Assembly (NCBI RefSeq): GCF_002095535.1 | Contig: NZ_MLJI01000001.1 | Coordinates: 2,903,832-2,967,831, forward strand | Direction of reading: 5' to 3' | Source: Pantoea cypripedii | Lineage (GTDB): Bacteria; Pseudomonadota; Gammaproteobacteria; Enterobacterales; Enterobacteriaceae | Length of the DNA stretch: 64,000 bases | Shown here: piece after piece, positions 1 through 9,515 of the stretch | How positions within the stretch are numbered: position 1 is the stretch's first letter | How the letters are laid out: every line of letters starts with the position of its first letter | The notes under the pieces: model-generated | Database searches by the model: none | Told to the model about the DNA's origin: nothing | Seen by the model: only the letters and a program-made list of their open reading frames with translations | Program-made: the position numbers and the translations under genes

Positions 1-1398
1 CTGTTTATGATGCGCGATCAGGATCGTGAGTTGCTGGTCAACAAAAAGCTGCAAAAAGCCCAGCAGGTACTGGATCGTAATCACCAAATGCGTCAACAGC
101 TGATGCATAACCTCGGCCACGCCCTGCACCGCCCTCTGGAAAGTATGGTGGCGCAGCTGGTCCAGCTCAGCCAACGCGATAGCGATGAAAGCGTGCTCGA
201 TCTGCTCGACGAAAGCCAGGGGCTGGCGCGTCTGGTGGATGACATCGTGCTGCTCAACCGTCTGGAAGCCCATGACTGGTCGCCAGATGCCAGCCGTTTC
301 AACCTGCAGGAGTTGCTGGATGAAATTGCGCTGGAAAGCCTGCCGCTGCTGCGCCGCAAAGGTCTGGCACTGGTGGTGAATAATCATCTCGCCAACGATG
401 AGATGCGTTTTGGCGATCGCCGTGCGCTGCGCAAAGTGCTGACTACCCTGATGCATTACTCGCTGACCACCACGCTGTGGGGCAAGATTTCCCTCGACAT
501 TAAAGCCAGTGAAAGCAAACCAGACCGCATTCTGTTGCAGCTGGTCGATACCGGTTCCGGTCTGACGGTTGACGAGCTGGCCAACGTCGATTTCCCGTTC
601 CTTGGCGACACCACGCAGGATCGTTTTGGTCAGGCATCCGGCATGGCCTTTTTCCTGTGCAAACAGCTGTGTAAACAGATGGGGGGTTCTCTGGAAATTG
701 TGGCAAAACCGGATATCGGCACCCGCTACAATATCCAGTTACCGCTGGCGCTGGAACAGCAGACCGAGCAGGAAGAGAAGCTGCTGGAAGGCGTCAATGT
801 GCTGGTCGATATCGCCATGGAAGATGTGCATAAAATTGTTTGTCGCCACCTGGAGAACTGGGGGGCGAAGTGCCTGACTTCTGACGAACGTTTGTCAGGG
901 CAGGAACATGATGTGCTGGTAACTGACGACCCTTCACGCCTCAACGGCTGGGCGTTGTTACTGGCGGGTGATGAGATGGGTCACCACGCGCTGAACGATC
1001 AACAATTCCGCGTTAACTTTAATCTCAGTAATGCATTACTCGATGCGTTGCTGGCATTGATCGAGAAGCAACTGGCCCATGATTTAATGGAGGAGACTAA
1101 CGAAGATGAGGCTGCCACACCGCTACTAAGCGGAGGCTATTTTCAGCTGTTTACCGAGACAGTTCCGCCTGATGTCAAGAGACTGTATACTGAAGCAGCG
1201 GAGAAGGATTACCCCTCGCTTGCTCAGACAGCGCATCGCCTGAAAGGCGTGTTTGCCATGCTAAATCTGGTGCCAGGTAAACAGCTTTGTGAAGAGTTAG
1301 AACAGCACATTAAAGTATGTGACGATTCAACCATTAAAAATACCACCAGTGAAATTGACGCTTATGTCAATCAACTGCTGCAGCAAGGTAACCCATAA
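1..1398 (+). CDS. rcsD: RcsD phosphotransferase, C-terminal part (cut by window start)
   Basis: The reading frame is open from base 1, so the N-terminal half of RcsD (about 890 residues in E. coli) lies outside the window. The visible 465 residues hold a histidine-kinase-like region with a degenerate ATPase fold, then the RcsB-binding (ABL) region, then the HPt domain. The phosphoacceptor His is codon 1234-1236 in the motif TAHRLKG. RcsD is an inner-membrane protein that passes phosphate from RcsC to RcsB in the Rcs envelope-stress relay, which controls capsule and motility. The stop codon ends one base before the rcsB start, so the two genes are co-transcribed and probably translationally coupled. 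The identification rests on recognised sequence and on rcsB and rcsC beside it. Confidence 0.96.
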   Translation: MFMMRDQDRELLVNKKLQKAQQVLDRNHQMRQQLMHNLGHALHRPLESMVAQLVQLSQRDSDESVLDLLDESQGLARLVDDIVLLNRLEAHDWSPDASRFNLQELLDEIALESLPLLRRKGLALVVNNHLANDEMRFGDRRALRKVLTTLMHYSLTTTLWGKISLDIKASESKPDRILLQLVDTGSGLTVDELANVDFPFLGDTTQDRFGQASGMAFFLCKQLCKQMGGSLEIVAKPDIGTRYNIQLPLALEQQTEQEEKLLEGVNVLVDIAMEDVHKIVCRHLENWGAKCLTSDERLSGQEHDVLVTDDPSRLNGWALLLAGDEMGHHALNDQQFRVNFNLSNALLDALLALIEKQLAHDLMEETNEDEAATPLLSGGYFQLFTETVPPDVKRLYTEAAEKDYPSLAQTAHRLKGVFAMLNLVPGKQLCEELEQHIKVCDDSTIKNTTSEIDAYVNQLLQQGNP

Positions 1399-1399
1399 G

Positions 1400-2050
1400 A
1401 TGAATAACCTGAATGTAATTATTGCCGATGACCATCCAATTGTTCTGTTTGGTATCCGTAAGTCTCTGGAACAGATTGAATGGGTCAACGTTGTAGGTGA
1501 GTTCGAAGACTCAACAGCACTGATTAATAGCCTGTCCAAACTCGATGCCAATGTCCTGATTACTGACCTCTCCATGCCAGGCGAGAAGTATGGTGACGGT
1601 ATCACCCTGATCAAATACATCAAACGTCATTATCCGGACCTCTCGATTATCGTTCTGACCATGAACAATAACCCGGCGATCCTGAGTGCCGTACTGGATC
1701 TGGATATTGAAGGGATCGTGCTGAAACAGGGTGCACCGACTGACCTGCCAAAAGCGCTGGCAGCATTGCAGAAAGGCAAAAAATACACGCCGGAAAGCGT
1801 GGCCAAGCTGCTGGAGAAAATCAGTGCGGGTGGTTATGGCGACAAACGCCTGTCACCGAAAGAGAGTGAAGTGCTGCGTCTGTTCGCCGAAGGTTTCCTG
1901 GTCACCGAAATCGCCAAGAAGCTGAACCGCAGTATCAAAACCATCAGTAGCCAGAAAAAATCGGCAATGATGAAGCTGGGCGTGGATAACGATATCGCGC
2001 TGCTGAATTACCTCTCTTCCGTCAGCGCTACTCAGGTCGACAAAGAGTAA
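1400..2050 (+). CDS. rcsB: RcsB response regulator
   Basis: This is a 216-residue response regulator, the same length as E. coli RcsB. The N-terminal receiver domain has the acidic pair D10-D11 and the phosphoacceptor D56 in the motif LITDLSMPG. The C-terminal LuxR/FixJ-type helix-turn-helix starts near residue 150 with LSPKESEVLRLFAEG. It is the DNA-binding output of the Rcs relay; with RcsA it activates capsule genes and represses flagellar genes. The ATG at 1400 is chosen because it gives the family N-terminus (MNNLNVIIADDHP) and directly follows the rcsD stop; upstream starts would lie inside rcsD. A GC-rich hairpin just after the stop is the likely transcript end. Confidence 0.98.
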   Translation: MNNLNVIIADDHPIVLFGIRKSLEQIEWVNVVGEFEDSTALINSLSKLDANVLITDLSMPGEKYGDGITLIKYIKRHYPDLSIIVLTMNNNPAILSAVLDLDIEGIVLKQGAPTDLPKALAALQKGKKYTPESVAKLLEKISAGGYGDKRLSPKESEVLRLFAEGFLVTEIAKKLNRSIKTISSQKKSAMMKLGVDNDIALLNYLSSVSATQVDKE

Positions 2051-2057
2051 TCTCTGG

Positions 2058-2081
2058 CAGGCGGTGCCAACGCACCGCCTG
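2058..2081 (+). terminator. hairpin downstream of rcsB
   Basis: Perfect 10-bp stem CAGGCGGTGC / GCACCGCCTG with a CAAC loop, starting 8 bases after the rcsB stop and followed by TTATT. The short T tract makes it a moderate intrinsic terminator. Confidence 0.7.
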
Positions 2082-2150
2082 TTATTCCGCGCCACCCTTC
2101 TTTCATATCGCAACTCTATGTTTTATCACATGATACCGATCTGCTATCCC

Positions 2151-2223
2151 GTAGCGGCGCGATTTATCGCGCGTTTTTTCAGGAACGAAAATCCACAAGA
2201 AGCGCGATAAATCGCGCCGCTAC
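2151..2223. repeat. REP-like palindromic element, copy 1 (between convergent rcsB and rcsC)
   Basis: The arms are GTAGCGGCGCGATTTATC... and its reverse complement ...GATAAATCGCGCCGCTAC, about 22 bp each, around a 28-base spacer. It sits between the 3' ends of rcsB and rcsC, where such elements typically act as transcript ends or RNA stabilisers. Related copies lie at 21484-21761, 47911, 53531, 59024 and 63633. Confidence 0.9.
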
Positions 2224-2235
2224 AAGATCCTGCCA

Positions 2236-5094
2236 TTAATCAGCATGCACACGTCCCTTACGCACACGTTCCGCATAGAGCGCCAGCGTGGTTTTCAGCA
2301 CATCCAGCGTCACCGGTTTGGACAGGCAGTTATCCATGCCCGCTTCCATACAACGTTGCTTCTCTTCAGCCAGCGCATTCGCCGTCACGCCAATCACCGG
2401 GAAGGCATGTCCCAGCTGACGCAGACGTTGTGTCAGACGGTAGCCATCCATATTCGGCATGTTAACGTCACTGAGTACGATATCAATGTGGGTACGGCTG
2501 ATGACATTCAGCGCATCAACACCATCCTGAGCGGTTTTCACCTGATAACCGAGCGTACTGAGTTGTTCTGAGAGCAGCATACGGTTGATCGGATGGTCAT
2601 CGACGATCAGGATCATAATATCTTCATAACTGGCTTGCTCTGCTACTGCGCCCGGCAGCGCCAGTGGCGTAGTGGTTTCGCTATCAATCGCGATGCGATA
2701 GATACGTCCCAGCAACACCGGTAATTCGTGCAGCGTAGCGCTACTGTGCAGCCACTGCCCTGCGGCTATCTCCTGCGGCATATCGATGTGATCGCCGCTG
2801 ATGCGGATACGCGCTCTGACGCTTTGCAGCGGCAGGTCTTCATGGTCACTGATGATCACATCGTCGCTACCGGCCTGTCCCTGATAACGGGCCACCTGCA
2901 TGCCCTGTTGCAGCAGCAGGCGCAGCAGGAAGCTGGCGAGGTAATCGTTACGCAGGTCGAGCCAAAGCGCTTTTTCCTGCAACCCCTCCAGCAGAGGCGG
3001 CGCAGCCTGCTGCCCGGCGTAAATCGGGATACGTACCACAAACTGGCTGCCCATACCCGGCTCGGAATCCACCTCAATATCCCCGTCCATCATATTGATC
3101 AGCTTTTCACAGATCGCCAGACCGAGGCCGGTGCCCTGGAAGTTGCGCTGCACGCCACTGCCGACCTGGAAGAACGGGTCAAACAGCCGCGTCACTTCTT
3201 TCGCCGGAATACCGACGCCAGTATCACGCACGCGAAACGCCAGATAGCCTTCTTTCTCATAGGCATGAAGGATGATACACCCGGTATGGGTAAACTTGAT
3301 GGCGTTATTCAGCAGGTTAGAGATGACCTGTTGCAGACGCAGTGGATCGCCATCCAGCGCCAGTGGTACATCATTTTCGATAAACACATACAGCACGAGG
3401 CGTTTGCGCACCACCAGCGAAAGGTAGTTGCCGACGATATGATTGATCACCTCTCGCGGCGAGAAAGGACGCGGTTCAATCTTCAGTTGCTCGGACTCAA
3501 TTTTCGAGAAATCGAGAATGTCGCTGATAATTTTCAGCAGCAGACTGGAGGAGTTATTCATCGCCGTAACCAGCGAATCCACCCCTTTCGGCAGCACTTT
3601 GGTTTGCAACAGATCGAGGTTACCGATGATCCCGTACAGCGGCGTACGCAGCTCATGGCTGACGGTGGCGAGGAACATTGATTTTGATGCACTGGCCTGC
3701 TCCGCCGCCTGCGCCATCTCCTGCAACGACTGCTCCATACGCACGCGTGCCGAAACATCCACCAGCACGCAGATCGCCACGTTTTCATTGCGATAGCGCG
3801 AGTGAACAAAGCTGATTTGCAGGTTGGTATTGCTGCCCGTCAGCACATCAACAAAGTTCACCTGCTGGCCGCCAATGATTTCGTTCAGGCGCTGCCGGTC
3901 TTCCTGGGTAAGCAACGTCAGGTAATTGTGCGCCAGTTCATTGCTGAGGATATTGGTGCCGTCACTGGTACGCAGGATACAAATCCCCACCGGCGCGGAG
4001 GCCACAATCTTACGGTTGAACTGTTCATGTTCTTCCAGCCGATGTGCATTATCTTCCGCTGGCAGAAACATGCGGCGCTCAAATATCCACGCCAGAGTAA
4101 ACAGCAATAATGCGCTGAGAATATTCAGCAGCAGCGCGTTAATCAGCATCAGTTTCAGCTGATCCACCAGCACATCGGTGGAAAGTGACCAGACAATATT
4201 GAGGTCAGACGGCGGCAACGGTTTTTTCAGCACCAGCTGACGGTAACCGTCCAGATAGCCGAACCAGGTTTTGTCGTCAGGCAGATCATCAAGGGAGTAA
4301 CCCGGCCCACCGCGACGTGTGGTCAGCAGAGGGCGATAATTTTCATCAGTGATGGTCGCCACCAGCGGCAATCCACCCGGCTGAATAAATTCATCGAGGC
4401 GAATGTTTTGCTCCACCCCGAGCAGCGCCTGGAGTTTATTCGCCACATAAACCGGCATCACCATATAGAAACTGCCCACCCCTGGCTGGGTGCCTTCGGT
4501 GATCCAGTACATCGGGTTGCGACGTTCATCTTCGTTGCTGCTGCGATAGTGCAGCACCCGCTCGCGCAGTGCTTTCAGGCTGCGATCGCGATCGACTGTA
4601 TTACTGCCAATGGTGAAATCGGCCAGGCACTGATTTTCCCCGCCGATAAAGAACACCCGATTCAGCTCATAGGCCGAAGCAAAGTTACTTTTCCAGTAAT
4701 TGATGTAGTAACTGAGGGAATCGAGGGAGTTACGCCAGGTGCTGCTCATCGAGGTGCAATCACCGTCGGAAAACAGCGGCGTGAATTGCGGCAGCGTGCC
4801 TTTGCTGGTGGGCATGCCGTTGAGTACATCCAGACCACTGGCACTGCTGGTGAGGCGGTTTTCCGTGATGTACTTCAGTTCACGCATCACATCCGCCGAA
4901 TGGCGAACATACCATTCCGCCTGACCGTAGTTGGCGTCAAACTCCTGGCGAACCGCATTCTCTTTCTCGTGCAGCACATTGATGATGTAAAAGGTGGTCA
5001 GCAACGCACCCAGCGACCAAAGCAGCAACGCCAGTGCGCGAAACAGGTAGCGCGAGATACGGAGCGTGGTACGGAAGGAGACGAGATATTTCAA
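2236..5094 (-). CDS. rcsC: RcsC hybrid sensor histidine kinase
   Basis: This 952-residue hybrid kinase (949 in E. coli) starts the Rcs phosphorelay. A transmembrane helix lies near residues 20-40 and another near 310-335, bracketing a periplasmic sensor region. Next come a linker, the HisKA domain with the phosphorylated His in ATVSHELRTPLYG (about residue 474), an HATPase domain with DTGVGIPA and GTGLGLAICEKL motifs, the RcsC-specific ABL region, and a C-terminal receiver domain with the phosphoacceptor Asp in VLSDVNMPNMDG. It faces rcsDB convergently, as in other enterobacteria. All catalytic motifs are present and no lesion is seen. Start chosen for the family N-terminus MKYLVSFRTTL. Confidence 0.97.
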   Translation of the reverse strand: MKYLVSFRTTLRISRYLFRALALLLWSLGALLTTFYIINVLHEKENAVRQEFDANYGQAEWYVRHSADVMRELKYITENRLTSSASGLDVLNGMPTSKGTLPQFTPLFSDGDCTSMSSTWRNSLDSLSYYINYWKSNFASAYELNRVFFIGGENQCLADFTIGSNTVDRDRSLKALRERVLHYRSSNEDERRNPMYWITEGTQPGVGSFYMVMPVYVANKLQALLGVEQNIRLDEFIQPGGLPLVATITDENYRPLLTTRRGGPGYSLDDLPDDKTWFGYLDGYRQLVLKKPLPPSDLNIVWSLSTDVLVDQLKLMLINALLLNILSALLLFTLAWIFERRMFLPAEDNAHRLEEHEQFNRKIVASAPVGICILRTSDGTNILSNELAHNYLTLLTQEDRQRLNEIIGGQQVNFVDVLTGSNTNLQISFVHSRYRNENVAICVLVDVSARVRMEQSLQEMAQAAEQASASKSMFLATVSHELRTPLYGIIGNLDLLQTKVLPKGVDSLVTAMNNSSSLLLKIISDILDFSKIESEQLKIEPRPFSPREVINHIVGNYLSLVVRKRLVLYVFIENDVPLALDGDPLRLQQVISNLLNNAIKFTHTGCIILHAYEKEGYLAFRVRDTGVGIPAKEVTRLFDPFFQVGSGVQRNFQGTGLGLAICEKLINMMDGDIEVDSEPGMGSQFVVRIPIYAGQQAAPPLLEGLQEKALWLDLRNDYLASFLLRLLLQQGMQVARYQGQAGSDDVIISDHEDLPLQSVRARIRISGDHIDMPQEIAAGQWLHSSATLHELPVLLGRIYRIAIDSETTTPLALPGAVAEQASYEDIMILIVDDHPINRMLLSEQLSTLGYQVKTAQDGVDALNVISRTHIDIVLSDVNMPNMDGYRLTQRLRQLGHAFPVIGVTANALAEEKQRCMEAGMDNCLSKPVTLDVLKTTLALYAERVRKGRVHAD

Positions 5095-5211
5095 TGCAGG
5101 CTCAACTCACGGCAAGGGGTAAAGGTCAGGGAATTATTATGCCCATACACTAGCTTTATCATCCCGAAAAAGCCAGACGGAGCGCCGCTTCCGGCCAAAA
5201 CTCAGAAAAAG

Positions 5212-5243
5212 AAACGGCAGGTCGGTTGCCCTGACCTGCCGTT
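5212..5243 (-). terminator. gyrA terminator
   Basis: Read on the minus strand, the stem AACGGCAGGTC / GACCTGCCGTT is followed by a T-rich tract (TTTCTTTTTCT). It lies about 20 bases after the gyrA stop, a standard intrinsic terminator. Confidence 0.85.
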
Positions 5244-5261
5244 GATGATCACCGAGACAGA

Positions 5262-7901
5262 TTACTCTTCTTCGTCTGCTTCCGGTGCATCGTCGTCGTT
5301 GTCTGTTTCCGGCGCGATATCCTCTTCGCCTTCGGCAACGCTACCGTCGATGGCGTCGAGTTCTTCCTCTTCCACCGGTTCGACCACGCGTTGCAGACCC
5401 ACCACGTTTTCATCTTCTGCGGTACGAATCAGAATCACGCCCTGGGTATTACGACCCACGATGCTGACTTCCGACACGCGAGTACGCACCAGCGTACCGG
5501 CATCGGTGATCATCATGATCTGATCGCTGTCGTCCACCTGCACCGCGCCGACTACCGGCCCATTACGCTCGGTGACCTTAATGGAGATCACACCCTGAGT
5601 CGCACGGGATTTGGTCGGGTATTCGCTGTTCGCAGTACGCTTACCATAACCATTCTGCGTTACGGTCAGGATGGCACCTTCTTCACGCGGCACAATCAGC
5701 GATACCACTTTGTCGCTTTCGGCCAGCTTGATACCGCGTACGCCTGACGCTGAACGCCCCATCGCACGGACGGCACTTTCAGCGAAGCGCACCACTTTAC
5801 CGGCGGCAGAGAACAGCATGGTTTCGTCGCTGCCGTTGGTCAGCGCCACACCGATCAGCTCATCATCTTCACGCAGATTGATGGCGATGATGCCAGCACT
5901 ACGCGGACGGCTGAATTCCTGCAACGCGGTTTTCTTCACGGTGCCGTCAGCGGTTGCCATAAAGATGTTGAAGCCTTCGGTGTACTCGCGTACCGGCAGA
6001 ATGGCGGTGATGCGTTCGTTCGCTTCCAGTGGTAACAGGTTAACGATCGGACGGCCACGTGCACCACGGCTGGCTTCCGGCAGTTGATAAACCTTCATCC
6101 AGTACAGACGGCCACGACTGGAGAAGCACAGAATCGTATCGTGGGTGTTGGCCACCAGCAGACGGTCGATAAAGTCTTCTTCTTTGATACGTGCGGCGGA
6201 TTTGCCTTTACCACCGCGGCGCTGGGCTTCATAGTCGGTCAGCGGCTGGTATTTGACATAACCCTGATGCGACAGCGTCACGACCACATCTTCCTGGTTG
6301 ATCAGGTCTTCGATGTTGATGTCAGCGCTGTTGGCGGTAATCTCGGTGCGACGTTCATCGCCAAACTGGTCGCGCATCGCTTCCAGTTCTTCACGGATCA
6401 CTTCCATCAGGCGCTCTGCGCTTGCAAGGATATGCAGCAGCTCAGCGATTTGATCGAGCAGTTCTTTGTATTCGTCGAGCAGCTTCTCGTGCTCCAGGCC
6501 GGTCAGTTTCTGCAAACGCAGATCCAGAATCGCCTGAGCCTGCTGCTCAGTCAGATGATATTGACCGTCGCGAATACCGAACTCGGCTTCCAGCCACTCC
6601 GGACGCGCAGCATCATCACCGGCACGTTCCAGCATCGCGGCCACATTGCCGAGATCCCACGACTGCGCAATCAGGCCTGCTTTCGCTTCTGCTGGCGTCG
6701 GGGCGCGACGGATCAACTCGATAATCGGATCGATGTTAGCCAGCGCAATCGCCAGACCTTCAAGGATATGGGCACGGTCACGCGCTTTGCGCAGTTCGAA
6801 AATAGTACGACGCGTCACCACTTCACGACGATGGCGAACGAAAGCTTCAAGGATCTCTTTCAGCGCCATAATCTTCGGCTGGCCCTGATGCAGCGCCACC
6901 ATGTTGATACCGAACGACACCTGCAACTGCGTCAGCGAGTAGAGGTTATTCAGCACCACTTCGCCGACCGCGTCGCGTTTGATCTCGATAACGATGCGCA
7001 TGCCGTCTTTATCCGACTCATCACGCAGCGCGCTGATGCCTTCGACACGCTTCTCTTTCACCAGCTCGGCAATCTTCTCGATCAGGCGTGCTTTGTTCAC
7101 CTGATACGGCAGCTCGTGAATGATGATGGTTTCACGGCCGCTTTTCGCGTCCGCTTCCACTTCGCCACGCGCGCGGATATAGATTTTGCCGCGACCGGTA
7201 CGGTAGGCTTCTTCGATACCACGACGGCCATTGATGATGGCGGCGGTGGGGAAATCTGGCCCCGGAATGTGCTCCATCAGCCCTTCAACGCTGATGTTTT
7301 CATCATCAATATAAGCCAGGCAGCCGTTAATCACTTCGCGCAGGTTGTGCGGCGGAATGTTGGTGGCCATACCGACGGCGATACCGGAAGAACCGTTTAC
7401 CAGCAGGTTAGGGATTTTAGTCGGCAGAACCTCAGGAATCTGCTCGGTTCCGTCATAGTTAGGAACGAAATCGACCGTCTCTTTTTCCAGGTCCGCTAAC
7501 AGATCATGGGCGATTTTGGCCATACGCACTTCGGTGTAACGCATCGCTGCGGCGGAGTCGCCGTCGATGGAGCCGAAGTTACCTTGACCATCTACCAACA
7601 TGTAACGCAGGGAGAACGGCTGCGCCATACGAACGATGGTGTCATAAACGGCAGAATCACCATGGGGGTGATATTTACCGATAACGTCACCGACCACACG
7701 GGCGGATTTTTTATAGGGTTTGTTCCAGTCGTTACCCAGTTCGCTCATGGCAAAAAGCACACGGCGGTGCACTGGCTTCAGGCCGTCACGGACGTCGGGT
7801 AAGGCTCGGCCAACGATGACCGACATGGCGTAATCGAGATACGAGTTTTTCAACTCTTCTTCGATATTGACCGGTGTAATTTCTCTCGCAAGGTCGCTCA
7901 T
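5262..7901 (-). CDS. gyrA: DNA gyrase subunit A
   Basis: This 879-residue protein is the breakage-reunion subunit of DNA gyrase and forms an A2B2 complex with GyrB to introduce negative supercoils. The catalytic Tyr is residue 122 in [11 protein letters not shown]. The quinolone-resistance region reads [11 protein letters not shown], with Ser83 and Asp87 as in drug-sensitive E. coli. The C-terminal beta-pinwheel domain carries the GyrA box QRRGGKG and ends in a long acidic tail. gyrA is transcribed divergently from ubiG with 177 bp between the starts. Nothing is unusual; length and start match the family. Confidence 0.99.
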   Translation of the reverse strand: MSDLAREITPVNIEEELKNSYLDYAMSVIVGRALPDVRDGLKPVHRRVLFAMSELGNDWNKPYKKSARVVGDVIGKYHPHGDSAVYDTIVRMAQPFSLRYMLVDGQGNFGSIDGDSAAAMRYTEVRMAKIAHDLLADLEKETVDFVPNYDGTEQIPEVLPTKIPNLLVNGSSGIAVGMATNIPPHNLREVINGCLAYIDDENISVEGLMEHIPGPDFPTAAIINGRRGIEEAYRTGRGKIYIRARGEVEADAKSGRETIIIHELPYQVNKARLIEKIAELVKEKRVEGISALRDESDKDGMRIVIEIKRDAVGEVVLNNLYSLTQLQVSFGINMVALHQGQPKIMALKEILEAFVRHRREVVTRRTIFELRKARDRAHILEGLAIALANIDPIIELIRRAPTPAEAKAGLIAQSWDLGNVAAMLERAGDDAARPEWLEAEFGIRDGQYHLTEQQAQAILDLRLQKLTGLEHEKLLDEYKELLDQIAELLHILASAERLMEVIREELEAMRDQFGDERRTEITANSADINIEDLINQEDVVVTLSHQGYVKYQPLTDYEAQRRGGKGKSAARIKEEDFIDRLLVANTHDTILCFSSRGRLYWMKVYQLPEASRGARGRPIVNLLPLEANERITAILPVREYTEGFNIFMATADGTVKKTALQEFSRPRSAGIIAINLREDDELIGVALTNGSDETMLFSAAGKVVRFAESAVRAMGRSASGVRGIKLAESDKVVSLIVPREEGAILTVTQNGYGKRTANSEYPTKSRATQGVISIKVTERNGPVVGAVQVDDSDQIMMITDAGTLVRTRVSEVSIVGRNTQGVILIRTAEDENVVGLQRVVEPVEEEELDAIDGSVAEGEEDIAPETDNDDDAPEADEEE

Positions 7902-8078
7902 GGAGCCGCTATCCCTCTACATAATCCCGGAATTCAAAGGTGCGAAAGTATATCACATTGCTTACCCAGGGTGAATGTTAAGCGCGGTTTAATCCGGCTT
8001 TTCCTTTGTTCTGAGAGGTGCGCAGGCCGTGCTTAAGCGTTTATACTGAAGCCACATTTTGTCTGGAGTCATGATTCA

Positions 8079-8810
8079 ATGAATGAACAACCGCAGGAAA
8101 GCCGCCAGAACGTCGATCACAACGAAATTGCCAAGTTTGAGGCAGTCGCATCGCGCTGGTGGGATTTAGAGGGTGAATTTAAGCCGTTACACCGCATTAA
8201 TCCCCTGCGTCTTGGCTGGATTGCCCAGCACAGCAACGGTTTGTTTGGCAAGAAGGTGCTGGATGTGGGCTGCGGCGGCGGCATTCTGGCGGAAAGCATG
8301 GCGCGCGAAGGCGCAGAGGTCACCGGGTTAGATATGGGTGCCGAACCGCTGGAAGTGGCGCGTCTGCATGCGCTGGAGAGCGGTATCAGCGTCAACTACG
8401 TGCAGCAAACGGTGGAAGATCATGCCCTCAGCCATGCGGGTCAATATGACGTGGTGACCTGCATGGAAATGCTGGAACACGTGCCGGACCCACGTTCGGT
8501 GGTGCTGGCTTGTGCGCAGCTGGTGAAACCTGGCGGCGAAGTGTTTTTCTCCACCATCAACCGCAACCCGAAAGCCTGGCTGCTGGCGGTATTTGGTGCC
8601 GAATATGTGATGCGCATGGTGCCGCGCGGTACGCATGACGTGAAAAAGTTTATCCGTCCGGCGGAGTTGCTGAACTGGGTGGATGAAACCCCGCTGCGTG
8701 AGCAGGGGATGATTGGTTTGCATTATAATCCGCTGACGAATCAGTTCCGGTTGGGTCGTGGCGTCGATGTGAATTATATGGTGCATACGCACCGGCAGGC
8801 GGAGGTTTAG
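8079..8810 (+). CDS. ubiG: UbiG, ubiquinone O-methyltransferase
   Basis: This 243-residue class I SAM-dependent methyltransferase carries out both O-methylation steps of ubiquinone synthesis. The SAM-binding motif I is [13 protein letters not shown], about residues 65-77; [11 protein letters not shown] is the post-motif region typical of UbiG. The N-terminal signature [23 protein letters not shown] is the usual family start. The downstream side is unusual: the stop codon lies inside the first copy of a 31-bp tandem repeat that opens a structured non-coding block, so the last few residues (RQAEV) may come from repeat sequence. Confidence 0.97.
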   Translation: MNEQPQESRQNVDHNEIAKFEAVASRWWDLEGEFKPLHRINPLRLGWIAQHSNGLFGKKVLDVGCGGGILAESMAREGAEVTGLDMGAEPLEVARLHALESGISVNYVQQTVEDHALSHAGQYDVVTCMEMLEHVPDPRSVVLACAQLVKPGGEVFFSTINRNPKAWLLAVFGAEYVMRMVPRGTHDVKKFIRPAELLNWVDETPLREQGMIGLHYNPLTNQFRLGRGVDVNYMVHTHRQAEV

Positions 8811-8869
8811 CTCCGCAGGGGTTCCGCCCGCCAGCAGCGGTTTAGCTCCGCAGGGGTTCCGCCCGCCAG
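8804..8869. repeat. tandem 31-bp repeat spanning the ubiG stop
   Basis: Two copies of GGTTTAGCTCCGCAGGGG followed by TTCCGCCCGCCAG occupy 8804-8834 and 8839-8869, identical across 31 bp with a 35-bp period. The ubiG TAG (8808-8810) is in copy one. Confidence 0.9.
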
Positions 8870-8908
8870 GCTTTTGGCAGTTTCAGGGCCGCCTGTGCAG
8901 GCGGACGG

Positions 8909-8936
8909 GCAAAGGTCCGAGGGCGCGGACCTTTGC
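8909..8936. repeat. left end hairpin of structured block
   Basis: Perfect 11-bp stem GCAAAGGTCCG / CGGACCTTTGC with loop AGGGCG. It has the same size and outer sequence (GCAAAGG...CCTTTGC) as the hairpin at 9357-9384. Confidence 0.9.
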
Positions 8937-9156
8937 AATCCGCGCCATGCGGCGTCCTCGCGCAGCGCTACGCGCTGTCCCCCTCGCTTATCACTCAGGC
9001 CTGACGGACCGCGCGGATTCGCCCTCCATGGCTCATGCCGCGCTCTCGCCGCATCCATGCGACTCGTCCTGGCCTTCCCTCTGCACTCGGCGCTGTGGAT
9101 GCCGCCAACACCGCCGTTTGCAGGACCAGCGCATAAAAATAAACAACAAAAGAAAA

Positions 9157-9188
9157 CCCCCAGAAAGTCATTGCTGTTGCAGCGGGGG
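9157..9188 (-). terminator. central hairpin with U-rich tail on the minus strand
   Basis: On the minus strand, CCCCC pairs with GGGGG around an inner GCTG-CAA-CAGC hairpin, followed by TTTTCTTTTGTTGTTTA. It could end leftward transcripts from lsrG or mark the 3' end of a small RNA. Confidence 0.5.
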
Positions 9189-9356
9189 TGTGAGCGCCAT
9201 CCGAACTCGCTGAGCGCGGGAACGATTCCAGGATGAGCCGCATGGATGCGGCGAAAGGCGGCGTTGAGCAGGAGCGAATCGACGCCGGTCCGTCGGAAGC
9301 GTGAGTAAGCGAAGGTACCGCGAAGCGGCGAGGAAGGCGGCGCAAGGCCGGGGAAT

Positions 9357-9384
9357 GCAAAGGGGACGGCCAGGTCCCCTTTGC
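9357..9384. repeat. right end hairpin of structured block
   Basis: Perfect 11-bp stem GCAAAGGGGAC / GTCCCCTTTGC with a 6-base loop GGCCAG. It matches the left-end hairpin (8909-8936) in stem length, loop length and outer bases. Confidence 0.9.
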
Positions 9385-9420
9385 TCGGTCGCCGCACCGG
9401 CGAACTGCAACTACCTCAGC

Positions 9421-9480
9421 CCGTAGCGAACGAAAACACTCCATAGCGAATGAAACAACGCCGTGGCGAACGAAACCGTC
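9421..9480. repeat. three 20-bp tandem repeats
   Basis: Units CCGTAGCGAACGAAAACACT, CCATAGCGAATGAAACAACG and CCGTGGCGAACGAAACCGTC lie head to tail with an exact 20-bp period. The core is (G/A)T(A/G)GCGAA(C/T)GAAA. Confidence 0.85.
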
Positions 9481-9515
9481 CCGGAACCGAACTCCTCTCG
9501 GGCTAGCCCGCAACA

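Larger units (their letters stand above)
8811..9515. other. gene-free structured block between ubiG and lsrG
   Basis: About 700 bp with no credible gene. Reading frames on both strands are open by GC bias but give low-complexity, Arg/Ala/Pro-rich products with no recognised domain or convincing start. Structures seen in order: the end of a tandem repeat; a hairpin at 8909-8936; one arm of a long imperfect inverted repeat near 9040-9100; a central terminator-like hairpin at 9157-9188; the other arm near 9200-9262; a second end hairpin at 9357-9384; and three 20-bp tandem units at 9421-9480. The layout suggests a dispersed composite repeat, a non-autonomous mobile element or a structured RNA. 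I cannot tell which from one copy. Confidence 0.6.

Noticed and set aside
2728-3681. 317-codon open frame on the plus strand inside rcsC
   Set aside because: Antisense to intact rcsC, with no domain or ribosome site.
6084-7499. 471-codon open frame on the plus strand inside gyrA
   Set aside because: It is antisense to a certain gene. The open frame comes from gyrA codon bias, and its product resembles no known family.
7600-7660. Quinolone resistance changes in gyrA
   Set aside because: Codons 83 and 87 encode Ser and Asp, the sensitive state.
8807-9397. 196-codon minus-strand frame in the ubiG-lsrG gap
   Set aside because: GC-rich sequence opens several frames on both strands here. The product is low-complexity and crosses repeats and hairpins, so it is more likely non-coding.
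9421-9480. CRISPR array
   Set aside because: The 20-bp units are directly adjacent with no spacers, and there are no cas genes.
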